NCBI GenBank assembly: GCA_938003725.1
Contig: CALKXX010000172.1
Location: forward strand, 1 to 7,292
Source: an uncultured Sphingomonadaceae bacterium
GTDB taxonomy: Bacteria; Pseudomonadota; Alphaproteobacteria; Sphingomonadales; Sphingomonadaceae
Reading direction: 5' to 3'
DNA: 7,292 bases
Each line of letters opens with the position of its first letter. Position 1 is the stretch's first letter. Of the stretch, positions 1 to 6,092 are shown piece by piece. Made by a program: the position numbers and the translations under genes. Below the pieces are notes generated by a model that worked only from the letters and a program-made list of their open reading frames with translations, searched no databases and had not been told where the DNA came from.

Positions 1-1596
1 ATCCAGCGCTTCGCAGGCTTCGGCCATACCCTCGATACAGCCAACAAATTGCGCCATGATATGTGGTTTTTCGGGATTGCCGAAATTCATACAGTCGGTG
101 GTAGCAAGCGGTTTTGCGCCCACCGCGCAGAGGTTGCGATAGGCTTCGGCAATCGCCTGTTTGCCGCCTTCATAGGGATCGGCCTTGCAATAGCGCGGTG
201 TGCAATCTGTGGTGATCGCGAGGCCCTTGTTGGTGCCATGCACCCGGACGACTGCGGCATCTCCGCCCGAACGCTGGGCGGTATCCGCGCCGACCTGCGA
301 ATCATATTGTTCCCAGATCCAGCGGCGCGAGGCCAGCGCGGGGCTGGCCATCATCTTCAGCAAGTCCGCGCCAATATCGGTGCTTTCGGGAATATCGCCC
401 AAAGGCTGCATATCAATATGCGCTTTATATTCTTCGCGCGTCAGATGGGGGCGATCATAAAGCGGCGCATCATCGGCAAGCGGACCCAAGGGAATATCGC
501 ACACAGTTTCGCCATGATGGGTCAACACCATCCGGCGGGTGTCAGTCACTTCGCCAATCACCGCAAAGTCCAGTTCCCATTTGGTGAAGATCGCCTCCGC
601 CATCTCCTCCCGGCCAGGCTTCAGCACCATCAGCATGCGCTCCTGAGACTCGCTGAGCATCATTTCATAAGCTGTCATTTCGGTTTCACGGCATGGCACC
701 TTATCCATATCGAGGATGATGCCGACCTCGCCGTTGGTTGCCATTTCGACGCTGGAGCTGGTCAACCCGGCTGCACCCATGTCCTGAATAGCCACAATCG
801 CATCGCTGGCCATGAGTTCGAGACACGCCTCGATCAGCAGCTTCTCGGTAAACGGATCCCCGACCTGCACAGTTGGACGCTTCTCTTCGCTGTCGTCGTC
901 AAATTCCGCGCTCGCCATGGTCGCGCCGTGGATACCATCACGGCCGGTTTTGGAACCGACATAGACGATGGGATTACCGACGCCGCTGGCGGCGGAGTAG
1001 AATATCTTGTCTGCATCCGCGACACCAACGGTCATCGCGTTGACGATGATATTGCCATCATAAGCCGGATCAAAATTGGTCTCGCCGCCAACTGTCGGGA
1101 CACCCACGCAATTGCCATAACCGCCGATGCCGGCAACAACGCCTTTGACCAGATGTTTCATCTTTGGATGTTCAGGACGCCCAAATCGCAGCGCGTTCAT
1201 ATTGGCGACCGGCCGCGCACCCATCGTAAACACATCTCGCAATATTCCGCCAACGCCCGTTGCAGCGCCCTGATAAGGTTCGATATAGGACGGGTGGTTG
1301 TGGCTCTCCATCTTGAAGATCGCCGCCTGTCCGTCGCCAATGTCGATCACACCGGCATTTTCGCCGGGACCGCAAATAACCTGTGGACCGGTGGTGGGTA
1401 GTTTTTTGAGATGCAATCGCGATGATTTATAGGAGCAATGCTCCGACCACATGACCGAGAATATCCCCAGCTCCGTCATATTTGGTTCACGCCCCAGGGC
1501 GTTTAATATCCGCTGATATTCCTCTTCGTTGAGGCCGTGCTCGCGGACGGTTTCAGTGGAGATTTGGGGTTCAGCGATCAGCGTATCTGTTGTCAT
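1..1596 (-). CDS. purL: Phosphoribosylformylglycinamidine synthase subunit PurL, N-terminal 532 codons (runs off the left edge)
   Basis: PurL is the large subunit of FGAM synthase. With PurS and PurQ it makes the fourth step of cytosolic purine synthesis, the ATP- and glutamine-dependent conversion of FGAR to FGAM. The reverse strand is open from the ATG at 1596-1594 to base 1. The linker motif MWSEHCSYKSSR (His53) and the nucleotide/metal-binding ESHNHPS (residues 97-103) are present, followed by YQGAATGVGGILRDVFTMGARP. Further on are MASAEFDDDSEEKRPTVQVG, QDMGAAGLTSSSVEMA and TTDCMNFGNPEKPH, in the order expected for the first AIRS-like half and the start of the second. The family length without the PurS/PurQ fusions is roughly 730-745 residues, so about 70% is visible and the C-terminus lies outside. 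The start has only a modest AAAGGG upstream, but it gives the usual N-terminus reading into VREHGLNEEEYQRIL. The purS and purQ genes are not in this window. Confidence 0.97.
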   Translation of the reverse strand, partial: MTTDTLIAEPQISTETVREHGLNEEEYQRILNALGREPNMTELGIFSVMWSEHCSYKSSRLHLKKLPTTGPQVICGPGENAGVIDIGDGQAAIFKMESHNHPSYIEPYQGAATGVGGILRDVFTMGARPVANMNALRFGRPEHPKMKHLVKGVVAGIGGYGNCVGVPTVGGETNFDPAYDGNIIVNAMTVGVADADKIFYSAASGVGNPIVYVGSKTGRDGIHGATMASAEFDDDSEEKRPTVQVGDPFTEKLLIEACLELMASDAIVAIQDMGAAGLTSSSVEMATNGEVGIILDMDKVPCRETEMTAYEMMLSESQERMLMVLKPGREEMAEAIFTKWELDFAVIGEVTDTRRMVLTHHGETVCDIPLGPLADDAPLYDRPHLTREEYKAHIDMQPLGDIPESTDIGADLLKMMASPALASRRWIWEQYDSQVGADTAQRSGGDAAVVRVHGTNKGLAITTDCTPRYCKADPYEGGKQAIAEAYRNLCAVGAKPLATTDCMNFGNPEKPHIMAQFVGCIEGMAEACEALD

Positions 1597-1650
1597 GGAA
1601 ACCCTTTAACGAGCCGCTGCGATTCCGCCTAGAGGGAATTGTGCAATGCG

Positions 1651-1678
1651 TTGACAGAGAGTCATGGTTTCATATCGA
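1651..1678 (+). promoter_or_regulatory. Candidate sigma-70-type promoter
   Basis: A perfect TTGACA lies at 1651-1656. After a 16-base spacer, TATCGA at 1673-1678 is a poor -10 match (3 of 6). It lies in the gap between divergent purL and the plus-strand isomerase gene, in the right orientation to transcribe the small ORF at 1699 and the isomerase gene at 1808. The -35 match is real, but alphaproteobacterial promoters are degenerate, so this is only a candidate. Confidence 0.3.
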
Positions 1679-1688
1679 AACTGAATTT

Positions 1689-1692
1689 GGAG
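1689..1692 (+). promoter_or_regulatory. Shine-Dalgarno site for the possible small ORF at 1699
   Basis: GGAG sits six bases before the ATG at 1699. This is a better ribosome binding site than those of several confident genes here (xseB, ispA, queA), and it is the main reason for taking the 30-residue ORF seriously. Confidence 0.35.
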
Positions 1693-1698
1693 AACTTC

Positions 1699-1791
1699 AT
1701 GGACGGTGTGGTAGACAAAGTTTATTTGGTCGTTGGTATGGGATACGTTGTCCGAAGCGCAAACATGCGCGTATGGAATGAAAAATGGTAA
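1699..1791 (+). CDS. Possible 30-residue small protein, function unknown
   Basis: I do not recognise this ORF. It starts at an ATG six bases after GGAG and ends in TAA, 16 bases before the ATG of the next gene, whose own ribosome binding site (GAGG, 1794-1797) follows directly. The peptide has an acidic/basic start (MDGVVDK), a hydrophobic middle (VYLVVGMGYVV, residues 8-18) and a basic, Trp-containing tail (R19, R24, W26, K29, W30). The hydrophobic stretch is short for a membrane helix. It could be a small membrane-associated protein, a translated leader that affects the downstream isomerase gene, or a chance ORF. A TTGACA-type promoter candidate lies just upstream. The competing 63-codon frame over the same bases starts inside purL and has no comparable ribosome binding site. 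Confidence 0.3.
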   Translation: MDGVVDKVYLVVGMGYVVRSANMRVWNEKW

Positions 1792-1807
1792 TTGAGGAAA
1801 ATCGAAA

Positions 1808-2407
1808 ATGAGTAAAACAATCGAACTGATCTATGATTTCGTTAGTCCCAATGCTTATCTCGTCTGGTATCCGCTTAAGGCGATGGCCGAAAAACATGGT
1901 GCGGTTTTACAGATCACTCCGGCATTTCTGGGCGGGATGCACAAGCTAACTGGCAATGCACCGCCGTTCATCCGGGATGCTGAGGTGAAGGGCAAGAATG
2001 AATATGCGATGCTGGAGATGAACCGCTTCATTGCCAAACATAATCTGGAGAAGTTTCAGATGAACCCCCATTTCCCGTTCAACTCAATCACGTTGTTACG
2101 GATGTTGATGTCGATCGAGAACGAACAGCGTGCGGCTCTAATCGACGCGATGCTGCCGCCCATATGGGAACAACAATTGGATGTTTCGGATAAAGATGCC
2201 GTTGGCAAAATTCTAACAGAAGCTGGTTTTGATGCCGCCAATCTGTTCGCAAATACCCAAGACCCGGCAGTCAAACAGCAATTGATGGATAACACAGAGA
2301 ATGCGGTGAGACGTGGGGCCTTTGGTATTCCAACATTCTATGTTGATGGAGAAATGTTCTTCGGCAAGGAACGGTTGGGCCAGATTGAGGCAATGCTGGC
2401 GGGTTAG
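1808..2407 (+). CDS. 2-hydroxychromene-2-carboxylate isomerase / kappa-GST-like DsbA-fold protein
   Basis: This 199-residue protein matches the HCCA isomerase/kappa-class glutathione transferase family: a thioredoxin fold with a helical insertion, no CxxC, and probable use of glutathione in the cytosol. The N-terminal strand IELIYDFVSPNAYL carries Ser13, at the place of the catalytic or GSH-activating serine in the family. The C-terminal GIPTFYVDGEMFFGKERL (from Gly173) holds the cis-proline loop (Pro175) and the FFGKERL signature. The length is normal. GAGG at 1794-1797 supports the ATG start. NahD, the family's named enzyme, acts in naphthalene breakdown, but no aromatic-degradation gene is nearby. 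The true substrate is therefore unknown, and a general GSH-dependent isomerase or oxidoreductase role is equally possible. The stop overlaps the stop of the convergent DUF2177 gene. Confidence 0.9.
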   Translation: MSKTIELIYDFVSPNAYLVWYPLKAMAEKHGAVLQITPAFLGGMHKLTGNAPPFIRDAEVKGKNEYAMLEMNRFIAKHNLEKFQMNPHFPFNSITLLRMLMSIENEQRAALIDAMLPPIWEQQLDVSDKDAVGKILTEAGFDAANLFANTQDPAVKQQLMDNTENAVRRGAFGIPTFYVDGEMFFGKERLGQIEAMLAG

Positions 2408-2811
2408 CCCTTTACGAATCGCAGCACTAAAATTGCAGTCAGAGCAGACGTTGTCCCGGTCGCAAATGTTCCCCAGATAATATCAATGATCGTCAGTTTT
2501 GTGGACCAAGTCTTAAAGACGGCCTGACTGGTCAAATCAAAGGTTGCGTAGCAGAAGAAACCCAGCAGTGCACCGTTGAGTAAAGCGGTGGTCCATTGCC
2601 CGTCGAGAAATGCGGGACGCAAAGCGAACCACATCATGCCGCACAAATATAAGAAATAGAATAGCAGCGCCGGGGCCAACCGGAACTGATCGGCCATAAT
2701 ATCACCGATGATCGGCCGGTACAAACTGGGCGCAGCATTGCTCAACCAGATGGCATCCAACACCCCAAATATGATCGCAGCGATCACATAGGCGATTAGA
2801 TATTGTGTCAT
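2404..2811 (-). CDS. DUF2177 family four-helix inner-membrane protein
   Basis: This 135-residue, very hydrophobic protein has about four membrane helices, near residues 4-23, 45-65, 74-93 and 107-131. It carries features I associate with DUF2177: an early D-x-x-W (Asp19, Trp22) followed by LYRPIIGD, the stretch YATFDLTSQAVFKTW (residues 88-102), and IIDIIWGTF with Asp110 and Trp113. The biochemical role of the family is not established. The start has AAAGGA seven bases upstream. The gene lies 15 bases after the stop of the upstream membrane-protein gene on the same strand, so the two are probably co-transcribed. Its TAA overlaps the TAG of the convergent isomerase gene by four bases. Family assignment is from motif memory. 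Confidence 0.85.
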   Translation of the reverse strand: MTQYLIAYVIAAIIFGVLDAIWLSNAAPSLYRPIIGDIMADQFRLAPALLFYFLYLCGMMWFALRPAFLDGQWTTALLNGALLGFFCYATFDLTSQAVFKTWSTKLTIIDIIWGTFATGTTSALTAILVLRFVKG

Positions 2812-2826
2812 CGGCTATCCTTTACC

Positions 2827-3486
2827 TCAGGCTGTTTTTAACGTCCGCGTTCTTCCGACCCACCATGCGGCCAATGCTGCCGCTGTAAACGAAATCAATC
2901 CTGTAACCTTGAGCTCCAAATTTGCACTTTCGGGTGGCGGACCAAACCAATTAATCGTCTGAAACACCGCCAACAACACGGCCAATAGGGCAATCGCATA
3001 TTTTGATTTTGGCGATGTTGAACGTGTTTTCATCCAGAAAAATGCGAGCGCGCCGAAAGTAATGATGATCTCCAGTGGCATTTCCGCAGCGGGATAGTTC
3101 CATAGCCCGAACCCGAATTTGGGTGGTGATCCCGCCAGCGTCAGATCGGGAGCGTGCACCAGTAAGTCGAGAAACCAGTGGGACACCACCACCACCCCGA
3201 CGATCAATGCGCCAGTTCGGTTTTTTGTGAATATCCAGATTAGCAACGCAAATACCGCCGCCCAGATACCGCTGCCCAACAAGCTGTGCGTATAGGGCAT
3301 GTGATAAAGATCAAGCGGCACCATTTTTGTAATGCCTGGTGTGATCCGAAAATTTTCAATGCCGGCAATAGCGAAAGCGAAAAACCCAAAATCGACCAGC
3401 TGACCGGCTACAAATAATGTGCCTAATCCGGGTGCCTTGGGATGGGCTGCGGCGACCATGGCGGGAGCGAAATGACCAATAAACAT
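2827..3486 (-). CDS. Uncharacterised multi-pass membrane protein, putative membrane-bound metal-dependent hydrolase type
   Basis: The protein is 219 residues with several membrane segments (about 20-42, 70-86, 92-111, 137-152, 167-182 and 195-213). Conserved-looking polar residues sit in or beside the helices: His5 in MFIGHFAPAM, Asp32 in AGQLVDFGFF, His67 in MPYTHSLLGS, and His103/Asp107/His111 in SHWFLDLLVHAPDL. This His/Asp pattern resembles the YdjM/DUF457-type putative membrane hydrolases (PF04307), and a GLWN motif follows at 127-130. Metal binding and hydrolysis are inferred and unproven. The reading frame stays open up to 3741, but the ATG at 3486-3484 is preferred: it follows an AGAGGA site and gives the typical MFIGHF start, while the longer form would run antisense through the start of xseB. 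The DUF2177 gene follows after 15 bases. Confidence 0.82.
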   Translation of the reverse strand: MFIGHFAPAMVAAAHPKAPGLGTLFVAGQLVDFGFFAFAIAGIENFRITPGITKMVPLDLYHMPYTHSLLGSGIWAAVFALLIWIFTKNRTGALIVGVVVVSHWFLDLLVHAPDLTLAGSPPKFGFGLWNYPAAEMPLEIIITFGALAFFWMKTRSTSPKSKYAIALLAVLLAVFQTINWFGPPPESANLELKVTGLISFTAAALAAWWVGRTRTLKTA

Positions 3487-3622
3487 ATCAATATCCTCTT
3501 CAATGATAGTGCTAGGCGAGAAACCAGTTCCGGTGAAGGGCTTTGCTGCAGTAGATGCATTTTGCCGGCTTTCATTTTTACGGACCGGAGACTTGACCCC
3601 ATCCCGTTCGCCCGTCATTGCA
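3487..3622. other. Divergent intergenic region between the membrane-protein pair and xseB
   Basis: These 136 bases must hold the promoters of the minus-strand membrane pair and of the plus-strand xseB operon. I could not assign a convincing -35/-10 pair in either direction. A GGAG at 3587-3590 is too far (over 30 bases) from the xseB start to be its ribosome binding site. A plus-strand frame upstream of xseB is open from 3503, but its product does not resemble XseB. Confidence 0.5.
3494..3499 (-). promoter_or_regulatory. Shine-Dalgarno site fixing the start of the 219-residue membrane protein
   Basis: On the minus strand AGAGGA occurs here, seven bases before the ATG at 3486. It supports the short start over an 85-residue N-terminal extension that would reach 3741 inside xseB. 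Confidence 0.7.
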
Positions 3623-3877
3623 ATGACCATGAATGATCCCAAAGATATTCCGGCTGATTTGAGTTTTGAGGACGCGTTAAAACGTCTTGAGGATATTGTC
3701 CGCAAATTGGAAAGCGGAGACGTGCCGCTCGATAAATCCATCGATCTTTATAGCGAAGGCGAAAAGCTGCGTGGATTGTGTCAAGCCAGGTTAGAAACAG
3801 CACAGGCAAAAATTGAAAAAATCACCCTTGATCGCGAAGGCAAGCCAACCGGCACCACCGCCTTTGACGCCGACTAA
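3623..3877 (+). CDS. xseB: Exodeoxyribonuclease VII small subunit
   Basis: XseB forms exonuclease VII with several copies bound to one XseA. The enzyme degrades single-stranded DNA in both directions in the cytosol, in mismatch repair and DNA damage responses. The product has the short two-helix coiled-coil pattern of the family: SFEDALKRLEDIVRKLESGD, then PLDKSIDLYSEGEKLRGLC, then ARLETAQAKIEKI. Its 84 residues are the usual length. Two in-frame ATG codons (3623 and 3629) are both plausible and neither has a clear Shine-Dalgarno site. The frame is open further upstream to 3503, but that extension lacks family similarity and would overlap the divergent promoter region. ispA follows after five bases, as in many alphaproteobacteria. 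xseA is not in the window. Confidence 0.93.
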   Translation: MTMNDPKDIPADLSFEDALKRLEDIVRKLESGDVPLDKSIDLYSEGEKLRGLCQARLETAQAKIEKITLDREGKPTGTTAFDAD

Positions 3878-3882
3878 GCCGC

Positions 3883-4785
3883 GTGCCCGCCAATAATAAT
3901 CTTGATCTCACGAGTGAAATGGATCGCGTCGCGGTTGCGATCGACCAGAGATTTGATCATTTTCTGACGGTACCGGATGATCCGCGCGCCGAGCTTTTTG
4001 AAGCCATGCGCTATGCTGCTATTGGCGGCGGAAAGCGGCTGCGACCGTTGCTGGTCATGGCTACGGCGCGGCTATATAATGTTGAGGAAAAAAGCGCACT
4101 GAACGCCGCGACCGCGATAGAAGCGTTGCACGTTTATTCGCTTATTCATGACGATCTTCCATGCATGGATGATGATGCGTTACGCCGCGGAAAACCAACC
4201 ACGCATGTCGCGTTTGGTGAAGCGCAGGCGGTTTTGGCGGGTGACGCCCTGCACGCGCTTGCGTTTGAACTTCTGGCCGATGAAAAAACGCATCATGATC
4301 CGTTCGTCCGGGCGGAAATGGTCGCTTGTCTGGCGAAGGCAGCCGGTCCATCTGGCATGGCTGGCGGTCAAATGATGGATCTGGCGGCGGAAAAGCAAAT
4401 ATTTGATCTGCAAACCGTGACCCGCTTGCAACAACTAAAGACCGGCGCGCTCATTGGTGTGTGTCTAGAAATTGGTGCGATATTGGGCCGTGTTCCTATC
4501 GAAGGGCGAACAGGGCTGCGGGGCTATGCGCATGATCTGGGGTTAGCTTTTCAGATAGCCGACGATATATTGGATGTTGAAGGGGATGAGGCGCTAGCCG
4601 GCAAGCAATTGCATAAGGATGAAGCGGCGGGGAAACAGACATTCCTTTCCCTGATGGGACTGGACCGTGCCAAGGAGCAGGCGCAGATGTTGGTCGATCA
4701 GGCAAAGTCGCATCTAAATGGTTATGGCACAGAAGCGGATTTGCTACGCGCTATCGCCGAATATGTGGTGCACCGCGACAGATAG
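3883..4785 (+). CDS. ispA: Farnesyl diphosphate synthase (short-chain polyprenyl synthase)
   Basis: IspA condenses DMAPP and GPP with IPP to make C15 farnesyl diphosphate, the precursor of quinones, undecaprenyl phosphate, hopanoids and carotenoids. Visible motifs are GGGKRLRP (residues 48-55), the first aspartate-rich motif DDLPCMD (90-96), LKTGALI for the conserved lysine, and the second motif DDILD (227-231). A tyrosine five residues before the first motif (HVYSLIHDD) and the two-residue PC insertion inside it are the hallmarks of bacterial type-II FPP synthase, favouring C15 over longer products. The 300 residues are normal length. The GTG at 3883 is taken as the start, five bases after xseB. 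An ATG at 3919 (MDRVAVAIDQRFD) would give 288 residues and cannot be excluded, since neither has a strong ribosome binding site. dxs, a common downstream neighbour elsewhere, is replaced here by coaD. Confidence 0.95.
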   Translation: MPANNNLDLTSEMDRVAVAIDQRFDHFLTVPDDPRAELFEAMRYAAIGGGKRLRPLLVMATARLYNVEEKSALNAATAIEALHVYSLIHDDLPCMDDDALRRGKPTTHVAFGEAQAVLAGDALHALAFELLADEKTHHDPFVRAEMVACLAKAAGPSGMAGGQMMDLAAEKQIFDLQTVTRLQQLKTGALIGVCLEIGAILGRVPIEGRTGLRGYAHDLGLAFQIADDILDVEGDEALAGKQLHKDEAAGKQTFLSLMGLDRAKEQAQMLVDQAKSHLNGYGTEADLLRAIAEYVVHRDR

Positions 4786-4812
4786 GCGCGGACAATATAA
4801 GGGTTATAGAAT

Positions 4813-5316
4813 ATGAGAATTGGCATTTATCCTGGTACCTTTGACCCAGTTACATTGGGTCATATGGATATCATCAAGCGCGGGACGGCGCTGGTTGATA
4901 AGCTGGTGATTGGTGTAACCACAAATCCATCCAAATCGCCGATGTTTTCGTTGGAAGAGCGTTTGGATATGGTTACCCGCGAAACCGCGGAATTGGGGGA
5001 TGCGGTTGAAGTGGTTGCGTTCAATGCACTGCTGATGAAATTTGCAGAAAAGCAGGGCGCTAGCGTAATTGTTCGCGGCTTGCGCGCCGTTGCCGATTTT
5101 GAATATGAATATCAAATGGCGGGAATGAACCAGCAGTTGAATGATGATATTGAGACGGTATTTCTGATGGCCGATGTGTCGCTGCAACCCATAGCGTCAA
5201 GGTTGGTCAAGGAAATTGCGATTTATGGAGGCGCAATCCATAAATTTGTGACCCCTGCGGTTGCCGAAGAGATTACCACAAGAGTCCAGAAGATCGGCCT
5301 GAAGGGTGATCAATAA
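4813..5316 (+). CDS. coaD: Pantetheine-phosphate adenylyltransferase (PPAT)
   Basis: CoaD transfers AMP from ATP to 4'-phosphopantetheine to give dephospho-CoA, the penultimate step of coenzyme A synthesis, in the cytosol. The nucleotidyltransferase signature YPGTFDPVTLGHMD (Thr9, His17) starts the protein. TTNPSKSPMFSLEERL follows with Lys41, then VRGLRAVADFEYEYQMAGMN (from Arg87-88, with Arg91) for substrate binding. Near residue 125, QPIASRLVKEIA stands where many bacterial enzymes have an ISSTxVKE-type sequence. I take this as a lineage variant: the Arg/Lys spacing is kept. The length of 167 residues is typical. TAAGGG at 4798-4803 lies nine bases before the ATG. The gene starts 27 bases after ispA and is probably in the same transcript. 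Confidence 0.97.
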   Translation: MRIGIYPGTFDPVTLGHMDIIKRGTALVDKLVIGVTTNPSKSPMFSLEERLDMVTRETAELGDAVEVVAFNALLMKFAEKQGASVIVRGLRAVADFEYEYQMAGMNQQLNDDIETVFLMADVSLQPIASRLVKEIAIYGGAIHKFVTPAVAEEITTRVQKIGLKGDQ

Positions 5317-5402
5317 TTTCGGCGCTATTCCCAAAATACGGGTGGAATTCATTGCGGCGAAAGCTTTCATCGTCCAATAGGCGCGAAACAGATGAAGTGA
5401 GT

Positions 5403-6083
5403 ATGAAAATGCGGCCCAGTACCCCTATAAAATTTTTGACAATGGCAATGACGACAGCCGCGTTAATGGCTAGCCCGGTCTTGGCGCAGGAACAGGCGGA
5501 GAGCGCCCCTACCGAAGCCGCACCGGCTTCCGTACCAGCAGAAGAAAATATGCTGCTGCTTGACCTTTCGACCGGCGGCCGCGTGACAATACAGCTTTTC
5601 CCGGAGCGGGCACCCAATCACGTCGAGCGTATAAAAAAGCTGACCCGTGAGGGTTTTTATGACGGAATTATTTTCCACCGAGTGATTGATGGTTTCATGG
5701 CTCAGACCGGTGATCCCACAGGAACCGGGACGGGCAGCTCAAGCCTGCCAGACTTGAAGGCCGAATTTCATCCCTTTCCGCACTTGCGCGGTGTTGTGTC
5801 CATGGCTCGGGCCGAAAGTGAAGATAGCGCCAACAGCCAATTTTTCATCGTCTTTTATCCGCGCTTCTCGCTGGATAGTAAATATACGGTTTTTGGCCGG
5901 GTAACCAGCGGCATGCAATATGTCGATTCGATCCAACGCGGCGAACCGCCCGCAAATCCAGCGCGTATATTGCAAGCGTCCATAGCCTTTGATGGCAAAC
6001 CGGCTCCTTTGCCTGGCGCGCGTGCGACGGTTGCAGAAAAAGAGATAACGGCCGACGATCTGAACGCACCTATTGCACCCTAA
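5403..6083 (+). CDS. Secreted cyclophilin-type peptidyl-prolyl cis-trans isomerase
   Basis: The enzyme speeds cis-trans isomerisation of prolyl peptide bonds, probably in the periplasm. From the chosen ATG the product is 226 residues. A Sec signal peptide is visible: a basic start (Lys2, Arg4, Lys10), a hydrophobic core (residues 11-23) and SPVLA before a likely cut between Ala28 and Gln29. An Ala/Glu/Pro-rich linker leads to the domain at about residue 47. Catalytic residues are kept: FHRVIDGFMAQTGD (91-104, with Arg93, Phe98 and Gln101) and SANSQFFI (Phe148). The tryptophan that binds cyclosporin in human CypA aligns with Ser156 (FSLDSKYTVFG), as often in bacterial forms. The C-terminal tail of about 40 residues extends beyond the domain. 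An upstream TTG at 5352 would put 17 polar residues before the signal peptide and is less likely. It lies 86 bases after coaD and nine before queA. A ppiA-like name is possible, but orthology is unproven. Confidence 0.93.
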   Translation: MKMRPSTPIKFLTMAMTTAALMASPVLAQEQAESAPTEAAPASVPAEENMLLLDLSTGGRVTIQLFPERAPNHVERIKKLTREGFYDGIIFHRVIDGFMAQTGDPTGTGTGSSSLPDLKAEFHPFPHLRGVVSMARAESEDSANSQFFIVFYPRFSLDSKYTVFGRVTSGMQYVDSIQRGEPPANPARILQASIAFDGKPAPLPGARATVAEKEITADDLNAPIAP

Positions 6084-6092
6084 ATATCGGTC

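Noticed and set aside
49..1401. 450-codon open frame on the plus strand
   Set aside because: It is in codon register with purL on the opposite strand, has no recognisable domain, and is explained by codon bias in that gene.
1590..1781. 63-codon plus-strand frame across the purL start
   Set aside because: It begins with TTG inside purL, lacks a ribosome binding site, and overlaps the better-supported 30-codon ORF in another frame.
3503..3508. TATCAT on the minus strand as a -10 for the membrane pair
   Set aside because: It would place the transcription start within the ribosome binding site at 3494-3499, and no -35 partner sits at the right distance.
3487..3741. N-terminal extension of the minus-strand membrane protein
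   Set aside because: It would run antisense into xseB, is not hydrophobic or family-like, and the start at 3486 has a proper ribosome binding site.
5359..5368. Palindrome GAAAGCTTTC between coaD and the cyclophilin gene
   Set aside because: Ten bases with no loop and no U-tract; too short to call a terminator or operator without conservation.
5273..5617. 114-codon minus-strand frame opposite the coaD-cyclophilin junction
   Set aside because: Antisense to two confident genes and without recognisable domain content.
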